A stretch of 64,000 nt of DNA from contig CM048845.1 in NCBI GenBank assembly GCA_026545225.1, positions 99,705,033 to 99,769,032 of the forward strand, written 5' to 3'. The position numbers and the translations under genes were made by a program. This document shows positions 34,524-47,913 of the stretch, in pieces (positions within the stretch are counted from its first letter, which is position 1; each line of letters opens with the position of its first letter). The DNA is from Cornus controversa. Lineage: Eukaryota; Streptophyta; Magnoliopsida; Cornales; Cornaceae. The notes below the pieces were generated by a model that did not search any database, was not told where the DNA came from, and saw only the letters and a list, made by a program, of their open reading frames with translations.

Positions 34524-35599
34524 CGTGAAAGTAAATGCAGACTTGGAAACGTAATGGGTTGGATCCTTTCCTTTCTTAATCTTTTGGTTTAATAATATTA
34601 TTAATCTGGGACGGATGTTCAATTTTTATTGGTCCACTTCACCTATAAGGACACAATGTTCTTGAATGGGGCTAAAAAAAATTAAATTAAACTTATTTAT
34701 TTAATGAACTAACTGGATCTAAATTTTAAGTGATCTGATTCTATTTAGGGTAAATTGCATGAAACCGCTATTTAATTTAAAAATTGTGTAAAAAAATTCA
34801 TTTATATTCACTTTCCACCTCTGAGCTAAAAAAAACTCATTAAATTTTAATTTTATACTTTTACCAATTTTTTTAATATTTCTAATAATAAATTTTTTTT
34901 CTTTTTGTATACCTTTTTTTAAATATTAATTTAAATTAAATATTTTTATTTTATTATAATTTCGTTGCTCAGCTGAAAAAAAAAATCTTCAGTGATAAAA
35001 AAAACATGTGGTACCATTTAAAAAACAATGCCAAAAAAATAAAAAATAAAAAAAACAATGAAGATTTTTTTATTATTTTGACTTGGCATGAAATAATAAT
35101 AAAATAATAATATTTAATTTATAATTAAATTAATATTTTAAAAAATATATAAACAAAATAAGATTACTATGATTGAAAATATTAAAAAAATTGAGTAGAA
35201 TGTAAAATTAGAATTTAAAAGTTTTTGTTTTTTTAAATGCACTTTATCCCTTCTATTTGTGAACAGCTGGGTTTGACTTCCGTTATCGTGTCAAAATGCT
35301 AGTGGAACTGTAGTCTGCTCCCAAAAGTATGTTCGTACGGACTGCCGCAACTTTACTTGCCTTTTTCAGTTCAGAAGAGTGGGCCCCAATTTGAAATTTA
35401 CGCCAAACTGACGATAATAACCCTCACTTCTATCTTAATGACCAAATATACTTTCATTTCACCCGCGAAAACACAAGTTATTTGGTTATTGTGCTGTGAA
35501 GTGTCATTTGCCATTACTCTATATCTCTCTTCTAACTTTTTTTTCTTTCTGTTTTCGGTAACTCTCTCTCTCTCTCTTCTAACTTGTTTTGTAGGTACA

Positions 35600-37130
35600 T
35601 TCTTTTTCTGTGAAAGACTGAATTTACATTTGCTTCTCTCTCTGCAATAAATCCATCTCCCTCTGTCTCCATTTTTTTCTTTCCATTACAAACCCTATAC
35701 CCAATTCTTTTGGAACACATTTTCAACCATATAAATACTCTTACTTTCTCACTCTACTCTCCCAATCATTCTCAACAGTGTAAGGATCTCCATTCTCTAA
35801 GCTCTCCCATTTGTTTATATGTGCCTGTGTGTATACTACATATAAACACTAATTATAATGATTATATATGTACATGTGTATGTATAGACTCTACCTTTAG
35901 CTGATGGGTACTTATGGTTGATTTTTGTTTCTGATGACTGCTATACAATTTTTCCTATATGAAAGTTGCTGCTGCTGTTGTTATCATGATTTGTTCTCTG
36001 TTTATCAAACAATATCATGAAATTATTGAAATGCAAGTTATGTGGGTCTGTCATTTGTAGATGTGTTCTTTTACTTCTATTTTTTTTTTTAATTTTTTTT
36101 ATCTTAATTAAACATTTTCTTACTGAGTCAGTGGTTCAATTGCTAATATGAAATTTTAAACAATGAATATCTTTTGACAAATTTGTGTTTCTTATTCTGT
36201 TCTATAGTAAGAAAAGGTTTGGTTAGCAATTCGGAAATAAGCTTAGGAATACAAAATCCATAATGTTTGCAATATAGTATTCAATAATTCCATATTTTCA
36301 GGACCTCAATATATCAGTTCTATTGATATTTTTAACATTAAATTATTATTTTTTCATCAATTTCCACTATTCAAACATGATTTCTTACTTCTGGAATTGT
36401 GATAGATCCATTTTATCAATAATTTATATCTAAGAACTAACAGCTGAACGTAAAAGAAAATGTACCTTTAGGATATCTGTAGTAAAAAGCTTTCCCCTGA
36501 AATTTTTTCTGTCATGGCACATCGAAACATGACTGAAAATGTGACAATTTTTACTTTTGGGGCATGCAATTTAGGGTTTTATGGTACAAAAAATGTGCCT
36601 ATTATCTTATTTGCGAGTGGACATGTAATGCATGGATGAAAAGTTGTGGTTATACTATTTATTGGGAGAAGAAACATTGTTTATTTCTAAATAAAAAAAT
36701 AAATATGTTTTCAACTTTATAGAAATTATTGGACCTTCTGTTCTGTGTACTTCTTCTTCTCTTTTTAATTTAATGTTTCTGGTTTTCATCCTTTTGAATC
36801 TGTAGGCGCTGTAAACTTTCATCCTTTATTTTCTTTCTTCTCTCCTTTTAATATTGCTGTTTCAATTTCAATAATTACTGGCAATGTCAGCTTCATTAAT
36901 CGGGATCTTTAATTTTTAACGGCTAAATACTCTTCATATTCTAAATTCTGATACTGAATTGAAATTCATTTTACTGAAGTCTTGCTTTTATTTTCTTTTT
37001 TTCCCTTCATATATATATATACACTGAATTGAAATTCTGATACAAGTGCACAACCAATGGAGAACCTTTTTTTTTGGTAAATACAACAAATGGAGAACTT
37101 GCTAACTGGAGATTGCAGGAAATAGAGCTG
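35600..37130 (+). promoter_or_regulatory. 5' UTR exon and leader intron of zinc-finger gene copy 2
   Basis: A pyrimidine-rich leader similar to 26.85-27.04 kb ends at 35779 before GTAAGG. The acceptor is GATTGCAG near 37120, just before GAAATAGAGC and the start codon. A short stretch (TGGAGATTGC) at this acceptor is missing from copy 1, so the two paralogues use slightly different acceptor contexts. Confidence 0.5.
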
Positions 37131-37138
37131 AAAGGGGA

Positions 37139-39995
37139 ATGGATGAAATGAGGAGGGAAAATGTTATTTCAGTGGAGCTTGCAATCCAAAGAGAGTTGGC
37201 ATTCCGGAAGAAAATAGCAAGCTTGCAATTGCTTTCAGATGTTGACCTTATGCCTTTGCATGTGAGATTTTATCCTCTCTTGTGCTCGATGCCTCTTGAC
37301 TCTTGCCTTTGTGATTTTAATAATGGCTATATCTATGATGGTGGATTTGTATTTTCCAATTCTGTTTAAATGTCAATAAAGCCATTCTATCTGTATGGCA
37401 TGTCCATACGAGCCTTGATGATTTTAGTTTTGATTAAGTGAAAATAGAACCTATGGTTACATGGAAACTTAAAGGAGAGGAGGTGAGTTTGTGTAGTTTC
37501 TAAAGTTGGAGGCTGGTTAGTGTTGTTCAAGTAATTTGAATATTGGCCACTGGGGTTTTTCGGAAACCTTGGGAGAGATTTCTGTAAACTGCTCCTAATG
37601 TCTCAAATGCTGGTCTACTCTACAATACTATAGTTTAGTTATTAAAAGTACAATGTCTATATGCATAAAGATGGCCTTGAGGATTGTATCACCTGTTTTA
37701 TTTTTGAGACCATAATAGAATAGGATTTATATAGCCAACCCCAAGTAATTGGAACTAGGGTTGTGAAGTTGAATTGAGTTTGTATTAGCCTCATCAAGCA
37801 TCTCAAGCAAAATTGCTTTGAATAGTTGAATTGCAGTTATGAAAAAGGTATAAAAATATGTTGATGCTCTGAAATGTGTAGGCAGAGAAATGGAAAAATC
37901 TGCTGCTCCTTCACAGCAAGCACAGAAGTCCAACGAGCTGTTGCTGTTCCAAGAAAGGGATGGGATGTGAGCTACTTGCTGTTGCATTGTATAATGGCAG
38001 ATGTGTGGGTCCTCTTTCTTTCTTTCTCTAGAGAACTTAGGTGATGCCTAATTTGGCAAGGATGTAAGCTAGGTAGGAGAGTCAGAGATGTTTGGCAGGC
38101 AACACCATTGTATATTTGGTAAAGTCTTTGGTGGAAAAAGGAACAGACATTCCTTTGATGCAGTTGAGTTGCCTATTTGCAGAGTGAAATATCAGCTTTT
38201 GAGTCCTTGTTTTTTGGGTTATAGCCCAGTCTTTCCATAGTTCCATATTGATAAACTCCTTTCTTAGTTTTTTGGGAGAAATGGGAGTTTGAGTTCTTAT
38301 AGTTTTGTATACTTATTGTGTAGGTGCTTCTGATTTATATATATTTTTAAGAATCTCACTCTCTCTCTCTCATTAAAAAAGAACATGTTCTTTGCATTAT
38401 CCTAATAAACGATGGAGCCTCATCATGTCTATATGCTGTCATTAATTTTGTTTAGCTTTGTTTATGTTTGTGATTCATGTCTTTTCTTGTACACTAGAAA
38501 AGTAATTGTATTTATGAAATCATTATATATGCCAGTCAAAGTGGCTATATATCTGAAGAATCAATTAATTGGAATGGTATTAAATAGTTTATTCTTAATT
38601 TTATTCTGGGGATGTTTAAATTGCTTTTGTATTACTGTTCTTTGTAAAATGACTTCGGTGTAGATTGGCCTGATTCTTAGATTGACACCACCTCAGAATG
38701 CATGGCCCACAACTTTTCTATAAACATAATGAAAGCCATGAAATTTTAGTGGAGCAGATAAAGAGCCCAGAGACAACCTTTTGGTCCCAAATTCTGGAAC
38801 CTATCTGTGAAACACTTTTATTTGCATGATTGGTTGTGGTTTGACAATTTGTGAAATGCAAACTAGTCAGCAAATCATGTCGAAGTACGAGAGAAAGGTC
38901 TTTTCTTTGTCTTCTATGTCTTAGAATCCTATCCATTATGTTTCTTTAATTGGTTGACCAGTATCAGGTGACACTTTTTCATGCTGTTAACTTACATGTT
39001 CCTCATATCAGGTGCCATCTTCAAGTCCAAGTCTATGGCTGGGAAAAAATTGGGATTCAAACTCAAGTTTGAATCTGGTTCCAAGTTCATCTAATCTAAG
39101 GCCCTCACCAACTCCAAGTGGGAATACAAGTTCAAGACCAGGGGCTCCAAGTCTGGTTCAGGGTCCATTAAGTCAGATGTCATCGTCAAGTCCCGGTCCA
39201 AGTCCATGGCGGGCACAAAATCCTAATTTATGCTCAAGTTTGAGTCTGGTTTCAAGTTCATCTAATCTGGCTCCATCTACAACTTTTAGTCGGAGGCCAC
39301 CACTAGTTCCTAGGCGGATTCCAATTCCAAGACCAGGGCCAAGTCCAAATCTGGTTCAGAGTCCATTGTATAAGGTGTCGTCTTCAAATCCAAATTCAAC
39401 TGCTAGATCATTGCCAACACCAAGTGAGATTCTTAGGCCAAGTCTGTCAAGCATAAAGAGAAAAGCATCAACTAGCAACCTCCAACAGCTCCCACCTCAA
39501 CACCCGCGACCATCTCTCAGTAATTACATTACAACAGATCAAGAGGGGAACTTCATTTGCAAGGTCTGCGAAGTGCCATGCTCGGGTGCCTTGAATTTCA
39601 AGCAGCACCTAAAAGGTCAAAAGCACAAGGCTAAACTGCAACAGTTGCAGCTGGGCAGGGAAGAGGACAGGGAGAAAAAAGAACAACGACCACAGTGTGA
39701 ACTGTGTCAAATTTGGTGCATGAATGAGGATTTGTTGAAGATGCACCTAAAAGGTCAAAAACACCAGGCTAAACTACAAGAGTTTGAAATTGGTAAGAAA
39801 AATGGTGGAGATCGGCCATGGTGTGAACTATGTCAAATATGGTGTATGAATGAAGATGCATTTGAGCAACATCTTAACGGCAAAAATCATGTCACTCGCC
39901 TTAATGCTACTGGGAAGAACAAGAGGGCCAAAGGGGAAGAGGCTGCAATAATGGAGATTGACTTGGAAGAATTGGAATGGGAGATGAATCAGTGA
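37139..39995 (+). CDS. U1-type C2H2 zinc-finger protein, tandem copy 2 (microexon lost)
   Basis: Paralogue of 28389-31283 with the same predicted domains: a basic N-terminal helix, a Ser/Pro-rich middle and three C-x2-C-x12-H-x5-H U1-like fingers. The inferred coding exons are 37139-37261, 37886-37966 and 39012-39995, giving 395 residues. The 35-nt microexon of copy 1 is dead here: the acceptor is changed to CGG, a G is inserted and the donor is deleted. Exon 2 has also lost one base. Splicing exon 1 directly to exon 2 therefore reads RNGKICCSFTASTEVQ and so on, ending GWD, in phase with exon 3. All frames stay open. If the paralogous start and exon 2 frame were kept instead, exon 3 would be out of phase. 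Confidence 0.7.
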
Positions 39996-40018
39996 ACTGA
40001 AAGAAACTGCTTATGCAT

Positions 40019-42269
40019 CATTTCTTTTGCCTAAGGTCCACACAATCGCGCGCGCGCATAATGAAAAGCTACACTTTTCTTAAGACTCATTATATATACT
40101 CTCGTATTTATATACAACTTATTTCACAATTTTTATGTATTTTATAGATAGTGAGTATGAGAAAACTTCTATATCTTCTTTGGACACCCTTTATGTTAAT
40201 TCTCTTGAAGTTTTATGGAGGTATTTTCTTTTCTTCAACTTTTATCTATGTACAAAAATTTCTGTGATCGGTGGATGATGTAAATTCCAATGATGATTTC
40301 TAAATGCTAAGGTCACAATTCCTCCAACTGCAGTATTGAAGTGCACACAGGAATTGTCATGAATAATTATTAGATCGAAAGGACTTAACACTTTGTTGGA
40401 AGAGTGACTATTTTTTTTATGAGCTGACTTTACTGCATGAGTCGACCTGCTAAAATTATGAGCTTTATGCATCATCTTGTTATTTGCTGATCCAGTGAGA
40501 TGTAGCAGTTTTGACTTCACTGATTATCAGACTTTCTTCCTGCCACAATTGTTCTGGCAGCTGCAACTTGGTTTTGTTGATAATAAAACCTTTTTGACCA
40601 ATCCTGGTATCACATTTGCTTTAGTGGATCATTTCCAAGACATCAGGTATTATTATATGAGTTGAAAACTCATAACCTCTTCGCTTCTGTTCTGGTTTTA
40701 TATTTCAAGTAAACTAACCTCATTATGTATTCGTGAAATTTCTAATTATTTGAAAAGAAGTTTCTCATGGGTTTGATTCACGCTTTTCCAAGATTTGAGT
40801 TAATGTACCTCTCCAGGAAGAGAGTGCTAATAAACATGGATGAGGCACAGTAGAAGTTTCATTCTCTTCTTTTTCCTGTTCCTGCATTTCGTGCATCCTC
40901 TAACTACAAGAGGGCTGCCAGTGATTCAGACTGAGGCGACTGTTTCATGTCCATTGTTGGATAGCATGGCTCCTGCTGGGGCCGCCACAGCATTCAGATG
41001 TGATTGTCCCCTCATGGATACCATCACTAGCACTGGTCTAATTACAATGTGACAGACTGTTTTAGATTAGTTTCAATAGTTTCAACACTTGTACTCCTAT
41101 TACAAAGAAAAAAGGGTTTCACATTACTCACTCATTGTTGTACTCCTTCACCAAGAAAAACTAATTTTCACATTTCTCGATCCAATGAGTGTAAAACCCT
41201 AAATAAAATAATTATGAGTAAACCTTGTGAGGTTTTCAAAGAAAGATTTTTGATCCATGCTGACCCGTGATCATTCTGAGTTAGGTAACTTACCGGTGCC
41301 CGAAGACCAAAAATCTTTGACCAGTGGGCCTGAGTACTTCACTAGCTAAAGATGTTGCTCATTGGCTGCCTTCCAGAAATCTGTAAGGATTCTCTTTCTT
41401 TTTTAATTTTTATTTTATTTTTAATAGTGTTTTATATCACAAATCAACCTCATGTCCTGTTATCCTTCCTGGAATCATCAAATGCTCATGTCATTCAAAG
41501 AAATTAAATTAGATTAATGGTATTAGTCTAGCACATGCTCTGGCCATTTCTCTTCAGACTACTCATTTTGAAAAGGTAGTTTTATATGTTCAAAGTGGGT
41601 GAAACTGTTTACTATTTGTTTAGATAAGTAATATAGTGGGTACAGATTGGATTGGGATATGTGGGCTCCTTAGGTAAAGAAGGATATAGGGTACTAGGGA
41701 CAGCACTAGCTTGTGGCATTTGCTGCTAAAATGGTGGGGAATAATTTTGGTAAGAGTCTGGAATTCAGAATAAAACTAGGGTTCCTCCATAATGGTGACT
41801 TGTAAGAGAAATGTAACTGAACTCAGAAGAATGTCCAAGGTTGAGCTAATATAATGCTGTCATTCGGATTAAGGGAGTTGTAAAGAAAAGGAAAGAGATG
41901 TTATATCATATTTAGTTTAAAAGTAAGGTGGGAGATGAATGGAAAATGAGGGGAGGGAGAAGGGATGATAAACTTCTCAACGAGTGAATTTTCTTTTCTT
42001 CCAAAAGTGGGTCGTAAAGGAAAGAAGGATAAGTAAATCCGTGATTACTTGTATTACCACTATTCTTTTATAGAACAATGATAGGTTACTCCATTGGATG
42101 CATTGAAGCAGAGTTCATTGGGACTGAAAATCATTATTCTTTTTTATAATGAATGCAAATTTGTTTTACCCTTTCTATTTTCTAACAAATAAGTGCCCCA
42201 AGTAAACTGCCAGTATTGTACTTAAATTTTTGTTCTAAACAGGATCAGTGAATAGTAATATATACATAC

Positions 42270-42305
<36 letters not shown>

Positions 42306-42880
42306 AAAGAAAAATCAAAACAGTAAGTGAGTACAGCAAATCAGGCTTCAGAACTTATCCTAAAAGCTCTACAGGACAGGGAGAGAGGGGGCAAGGGGGC
42401 AGATAAACATGTTGGCATTCCTATGCCTAGCTGCATACCAACATGGCAAGCACTGGCACATGAATGCCCATACCTGTTTTTTATTGAGTTCATATGGATC
42501 TATTAATTTACTTAAAATGCTATCAATTGTCCTAATCAGAAGCGCAAATTCTGGAATTTACAGTACCAAGGAGAAACAATGATTGATGTTTGTTTGTCCA
42601 TCTTCCGTCCATATATGAGCAAGTTGACACAACTTTTTTTTCTGTTTTGTACTGGCGTGAACTCGAATCTTAGAGTAGTCATTTTGCGAAATATCAAATG
42701 TTAGATCTGTCTCGAATTCTCCCTTACCATGATTCTGCTCTAAATGGACAAGTTGGTTTATATCCCTTTCCTTTACAAATACTTCTAAAATTCACACCAT
42801 CCCTAAGTGGCCCACCAGTAATTTACCAAATAGTACATCTAAGTTAGAAAAAAGGATTCTGTCTCTCTCTCATTCACACT
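40019..42880. other. Spacer with one doubtful small ORF
   Basis: Mostly non-coding. A short (CG)n run lies at 40047-40058 and a (TA)n-(TG)n tract at 42262-42305. The open frame 40477-40665 is not recognised. Apart from the 40840 ORF listed next I find nothing to call. Confidence 0.5.
40840..41052 (+). CDS. Possible small secreted peptide (70 residues), unrecognised
   Basis: The ATG frame starts with a basic N-terminus and a strongly hydrophobic segment (SFILFFFLFLHFV), then a likely cleavage region and a short mature part with three cysteines (VSCPLL, FRCDCPLMD). It resembles a secretory signal plus peptide, but no family is recognised. An overlapping short upstream ATG (40836, stop at 40851-40853) precedes it. 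No splice or promoter evidence is clear, so it may be a chance ORF. Confidence 0.25.
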   Translation: MRHSRSFILFFFLFLHFVHPLTTRGLPVIQTEATVSCPLLDSMAPAGAATAFRCDCPLMDTITSTGLITM

Positions 42881-42935
42881 TGTCTTTAAATAGAAGTGCA
42901 TGGGTAGTGGTGTACAACACAACTAAGAGAAAAGG

Positions 42936-43422
42936 ATGGAGAATTCTCATGGGTGTCCTAGAGTAGGCAAGGATGTTTCACTTCAAGAACTTAGAGACAG
43001 GCTTGCTGAGTTTGCTAGAGTGAGGGGATGGGATCAATATCACAGTCCAAGGAATCTCCTTTTGGCTCTGGTAAGTCCCAAGTATGTCAACTAAAAACAT
43101 CATGAAGTTTTTGCATGGTAAAGTACACCTTGTTTAAGATGTATTATACACATACATATTTATACTACAATATATTGTGCAGGTGGGAGAGGTAGGAGAG
43201 CTCTCTGAGATATTCCAGTGGAAGGGAGAAGTGGCAAGAGGACTTCCCAATTGGAGTTCTGATGACAAGGAGCATCTAGAGGAGGAGCTCTCTGATGTTC
43301 TCCTTTATCTAATTCAACTAGCTGATGTGTGTGGGCTCGATCTCGGCCAAGCTGCTATAACAAAGATTGTCAAAAATGCTCAGAAATACCCAGTTGTTAA
43401 TTCAACTGTTTCTTCCACCTAA
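42936..43422 (+). CDS. dCTP pyrophosphatase 1-like (MazG-like NTP pyrophosphatase)
   Basis: Hydrolyses (modified) dCTP to dCMP and pyrophosphate, cleaning the nucleotide pool. Two exons, 42936-43070 and 43183-43422 (GTAAGT...GTGCAG, phase 0), give 124 residues, the usual size of plant homologues. The all-alpha MazG metal site is visible as E48-x-x-E51 (EVGE) and E80-x-x-D83 (ELSD), with RGWDQYHSPRNLLLAL before it and YLIQLADVCGLDL after. The start is the first ATG after a TTTAAATAG TATA-like word at about 42886. The coding sequence appears intact. It is not functionally related to its neighbours. Confidence 0.93.
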
Positions 43423-46400
43423 ATAAACTAGGAACCTAGCTTCCATCCTGCCCATGTCAATGTGTAATGGCAAGTCCTTTGTGATTTTTTTTTCTCAGCA
43501 CCAAACCTGTACTTTCTGAAGTTTGTGGTACAAAGTTCTATCCATGTCTGAGGCATATTAATATTAATATTAATAGCAAATAAGCAAAGTTTTGGAGAAG
43601 AGATTTTCTCCTTAATTTGTTATCTACAATTCTCAACTTTTACTGGTTTAATCTTCATCTTTATCATAACAATGTATAGACTATCAAAGCCTCCTTGATG
43701 TGATAGGCCTTTATATATGCTCACAGAGATAAGACCTTTTATTCCTCTTTGTTGGCCTGTATATTCAAGCTACTTTAGCAATCATAATTTTTTTTTTTTT
43801 GTGGTTGGTGATTGACAAGTGAAATGTTATTCTGTTGCTGTCATCTCATTTTCTGTTATCTTTTGTACAAATTGTTGTCTTCCCCAAATGCTTAGGTTAT
43901 TTCTTTACCTGGCAATGGATCACACCATAGCCTATTCTGTCACACATTAGACTTTACTCCCAAAGATATTTATGATGCGAGAAGAGACTCAAGTAATAGG
44001 AGTTTGTCACAGGATTGATTAGAGAAGAAAAACAAAGTTGGAACACTTAACAATACTTATTTTATGTTTAGTTTGTGCAAAGATATAATTGATAGGTAAA
44101 GCCTCGGGGTACAAAAAAAAACCGGTTGAATTGGGCAAATTCGACCGGTCAATTTGGTTCGATTTTTCATGATTTGGTTTGGTCTTGATTTCAAAAACAT
44201 GAAACTATTTATAAACAATTCGGTTCTAGTTTGGGATCTTACAAGACGATACAGTACCAAACTGAAATGTTATACAAAATTATTATTTTTGTATATTATA
44301 TATAATGTATATTTATATATTATATATAAAATAGAATAATAAAATATTGTATATTATTATATAATATAAAATAATTGAATATAATATATAATAGAATATT
44401 ATATTATATTATATTATATGTTGGGATTGTGTCTCAAATTGTTGGTGTAATTAGGTTTTTATTTTAGATTTGTACTTTGTAAGATAATTTCTTGTTAAAC
44501 AAGACTTGGTTTTCAAGGAATTGTAATCTTTGTGAGACGAGAATTAAGTTTGGAACTCTACAAATAGATATTTAGCTTTTGGGTTGAAACTTGTAAGATT
44601 GAGAGAAATGTAGTCTCGTGAGAGAGTTGTGGGTAGAGATAGTTTATGATTTGATAGAGTAAGAAAAACATACATGTCACTGACAACAAAAAAACATGCT
44701 CGTAAAGTAATTCATGGCGAAAGACATTTACACTATGTTGTTATTCTAATATTATAATATGTCTAGAAATTATAATAGAATTCCTTCTCATCCTGTTAAA
44801 CTCAAACCGTCCTTTGAAGGTGTTGGAGATATACTTGAGCTAATACTAGATAAGAAAGGTTATTATAATTGAAGAAAGTTGATCCCCGGTCAAGCATTCA
44901 AATTGGTCTCCAATGTCCGGCGGTTTCAAGAAATGTAATGATTTGATGTTGTTTTGTTGGGTTGTTAACTGCAAATCTTGATCACACATCAGAATCGGGC
45001 CAATCGGCTTAGTACGTTTGGTATTATTTATTGACAAGACATATTATCCATTCTGCACTTTAAATTGAATAATGTTATACCAGCAAAATGTACATATATA
45101 GAATTTCTCGTACACATTATTAATCAATCACTTTAGTACAAAATCTATAAATGCTTATTGGAGAATAGTTTTCCATTTGAAATATTTATCTAAAAATAAA
45201 AAATAAGGAAAACCTCATTCAAGATGGAGAAAAATAGATTTATTTATTTTAATTTTTATGTTTGGAAAGAGGGAAGTGACATTTTGAATCAGTACTGAAT
45301 ATAAGTATTAAAATTTTCAAAGTTGACAACGAAAAAATCACACACTCAAAATAAAGACTTGAACTCTCGATATTCTATTTTGAAAGGTAAAAAATTACAA
45401 CTAAATTATAGCCTTTGATTGAAAATTTTATTTTTTATAAATATATATTTTATTAATTCTTTCAAATGATAAAAAAGTCTCTAATAACTTTTTTTTTCTT
45501 TTTTGAGCAAAAAGAAAACTGATATATTATCAAGAAAACAAATTATAATTAGCAAGAATCTCCAACGTAACATCGTAAAATTCGATAAATTGTCATCAAC
45601 AAAAAAAAAAATTTGTTACTTATTCACAAAACGAGGAATAAAAGAGAGCGACCAATGGCTATTTTGCTAAAACAATACAGATCAAAAACCTATAATACAC
45701 TTCATCCCTATGCTTTCAACACTCTGTTTCTATTATGTAAAGCCTCTCAATACCATCCCATATCAAAATTTTATTTTACCATTAAAAGATTTAAAACAAC
45801 GCATTACTAATTAGTGTAACATTGAGAGAAACAAAGAAAAAATCTTGTGTGTCGTTCAATAATTCGATATTCAACAAGCGTGTCTCATTAAGAAAATATC
45901 TTTTTCAGTCTATGTCGAGCCAAACCAATAGATATGGGTTGAGAGTGGTCCCCCTCCCTGTATCTATCGGTTCGGGTTGAAAGCCTCTAAAATGGAGGAA
46001 GGAAATTTCTGTAAAAATCTGTCCCCTATACTTAAAAGAAGCCACAAAGATGTGGTCCAGAAAATCATTACCAGTTGGAAGGCTTTACTTATTTCTTAGT
46101 GACAGCAACAAGGGTATGGTGTGACCGTGTGGGTCATTATTTTGATAAATCACTCCAAAATCTTTAGATGGAAAAGATAGAATGTTAAAACTCAAATTGA
46201 CTCACCAACAACTCTTTCTACTATTTTGTGTAAAACCAAACATTTTCTTGCAAACAAATTTAAACATTTTCATTGATGAGTTGATTGCAATATGTCACCT
46301 TCCATTGAGCATTATGCTGATTTTTGATAGAAAAAGAAAGCTTTGTGTATGGTGTTCTAATTGAGGTAGGGCTGAACATTAATGGAGTCATTGATGTGAG

Positions 46401-47087
46401 GGGTACATTGGGATTTTGCACTTCCACACCATATTGTTGTGTTGTACTACTATGGTTGTTATGGGGGCTAAGAGTACAATGTTATTTTAGAAGGAATCAC
46501 ATGTTTAAAATCTCAATTACGGTTTTACCCCTGAACACAGCACTTTCCAGGTTCATATACATAACTATTAATATAATTGTTAAAGTCCTATATTGTCTGT
46601 ACAAGTATAACTAGGGAGTGGAATGAAGAAAGTAATTCCTGATTAGTAAAAAAATTTAAAAACTAAGATTCCTTCTTTCATTGATTATATAAGGCTCTCT
46701 TCATATGTTCAGGTGTTGACTTGGTCACTAATCTAAAATATGAGAATTATTTGTTATCTTGACAATGAAATTATGAGAAAAAAAAAGGTGATAGGGCAAA
46801 GATGAAAGAAATTCAAAGTGAGTGATAACTAATTTGAATTTATGTGTAGGAGATCATAATGAAAGTTACCTACTTAATGAAACATTTACTTGAAGAGTAT
46901 AAAAGTAAGCAAAAGAACTCTTTAGAAGCTTAAAATATACATGTCATGGTGTGGAGATATGTAGTTTGGTAGGTTTTACAAATATATCCTTTGCTAGTTT
47001 GCTTTATAGGAAAAGTTTCATTGATGATGATGATCTATCCGAGGAAAATATCAAAAGCATTTTAAAAAAGGAAATCGAAATGTGTTA
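43423..47087. other. Gene-free stretch with transposon debris
   Basis: No gene recognised. At 44101-44260 an end-like GGGGTACAAAAA followed by CCGGTTGAATTGGGC resembles the terminus of a hAT-type repeat. At 44420-44695 a TGTTGGGATT...GACAACA block with a TATA-like ACAAATAGATATTTAG could be an old copia solo LTR, but no target duplication is visible. The open frames at 45613 and 46182-46614 have no recognisable features. Confidence 0.4.
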
Positions 47088-47913
47088 GAGCAAAGCTCAT
47101 TGGTATCGCCAACCAAATTTGGCCACTCCAGATTTGTGAGTCACCAAATGAATCATCGGATAGGGTGATCCTTGTGGGCCCGCGATCGCTGGCCTAATTT
47201 TCAATTAGTGATATTTAAAAAAATAAAAGTAGCGTGGTGTGTGACTCACCAGTGATCAATTGAATAATTATATGCAAGTTTACATATTACAGTTATCACC
47301 TTTTAGGATACGGAGAAATAATCGTCATAAGCTTTAACATAATTTATGATACGGAGAAATAGTTATAGTTATATCTTGAATTGTCTATAAAATATTTTTG
47401 ATAGATATATGCAATTCTCGTCAAAATAGTCTTTTATATAGTACATTCCTTCTTAGTCACGATAAATGTACAATCTCTTAGGTGGTTGGAAGACTTGCAT
47501 TACTATCTCTGGTATCACTCAATTCAACAGTGGCTTGCAGGCGTCTTGACAATGTTGAATTAACATGTCAAAATTTGATGATGAGGAGGATGATGAAGAA
47601 GATGGAGAATTAGAATTTGGTAAAGAAAAAGATCGTGATAACAAAGATATTGAAATTGAAAGAAATTGCGAATGATATTTTGTTAGAATGAAAAAGATGA
47701 ATGTAGTGATAGTTTTATACATGAACAACTGACTATTTATATAAGATGAAAAATGTAACTCTTAGAAATATAGCAACTTGAAAAAAAGTAAAACAAATTT
47801 AAAAAAAAATTAAAATATTATTATTTTTTATTTCAAAATAGATCTCCAGAATGTTTACGCAACTCTTTGAATTTGTGACGCGTCAAATTTCAGAAATGGT
47901 AGTGGAATTGCTC
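47088..47913. mobile_element. PIF/Harbinger-type non-autonomous element
   Basis: It starts GAGCAAAGCTCATTGG and ends in CCACTACC complement ...AATTGCTC, with TTA at 47085-47087 and 47914-47916 as 3-bp target duplication. Inside, 47562-47678 encodes a short acidic stretch (FDDEEDDEEDGELEF), possibly a relic of an element protein but too short to classify. Confidence 0.6.

Larger units (their letters stand above)
31821..40018. repeat. Tandem duplication unit 2 (zinc-finger locus)
   Basis: Homologue of 24429-31303, expanded by transposon insertions at 32009-32202 and 32392-34089 and by unmatched spacer at about 34200-35280. The internal order (flank, leader exon, coding exons) is kept. Confidence 0.85.

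Noticed and set aside
44420-44695. Possible copia solo LTR
   Set aside because: TG...CA-like ends and a TATA-like word are present, but no target duplication and no second copy are seen; mentioned only within the spacer entry.
46182-46614. Two overlapping ORFs of 60 and 96 residues
   Set aside because: No family features and different frames without splice signals; probably chance.
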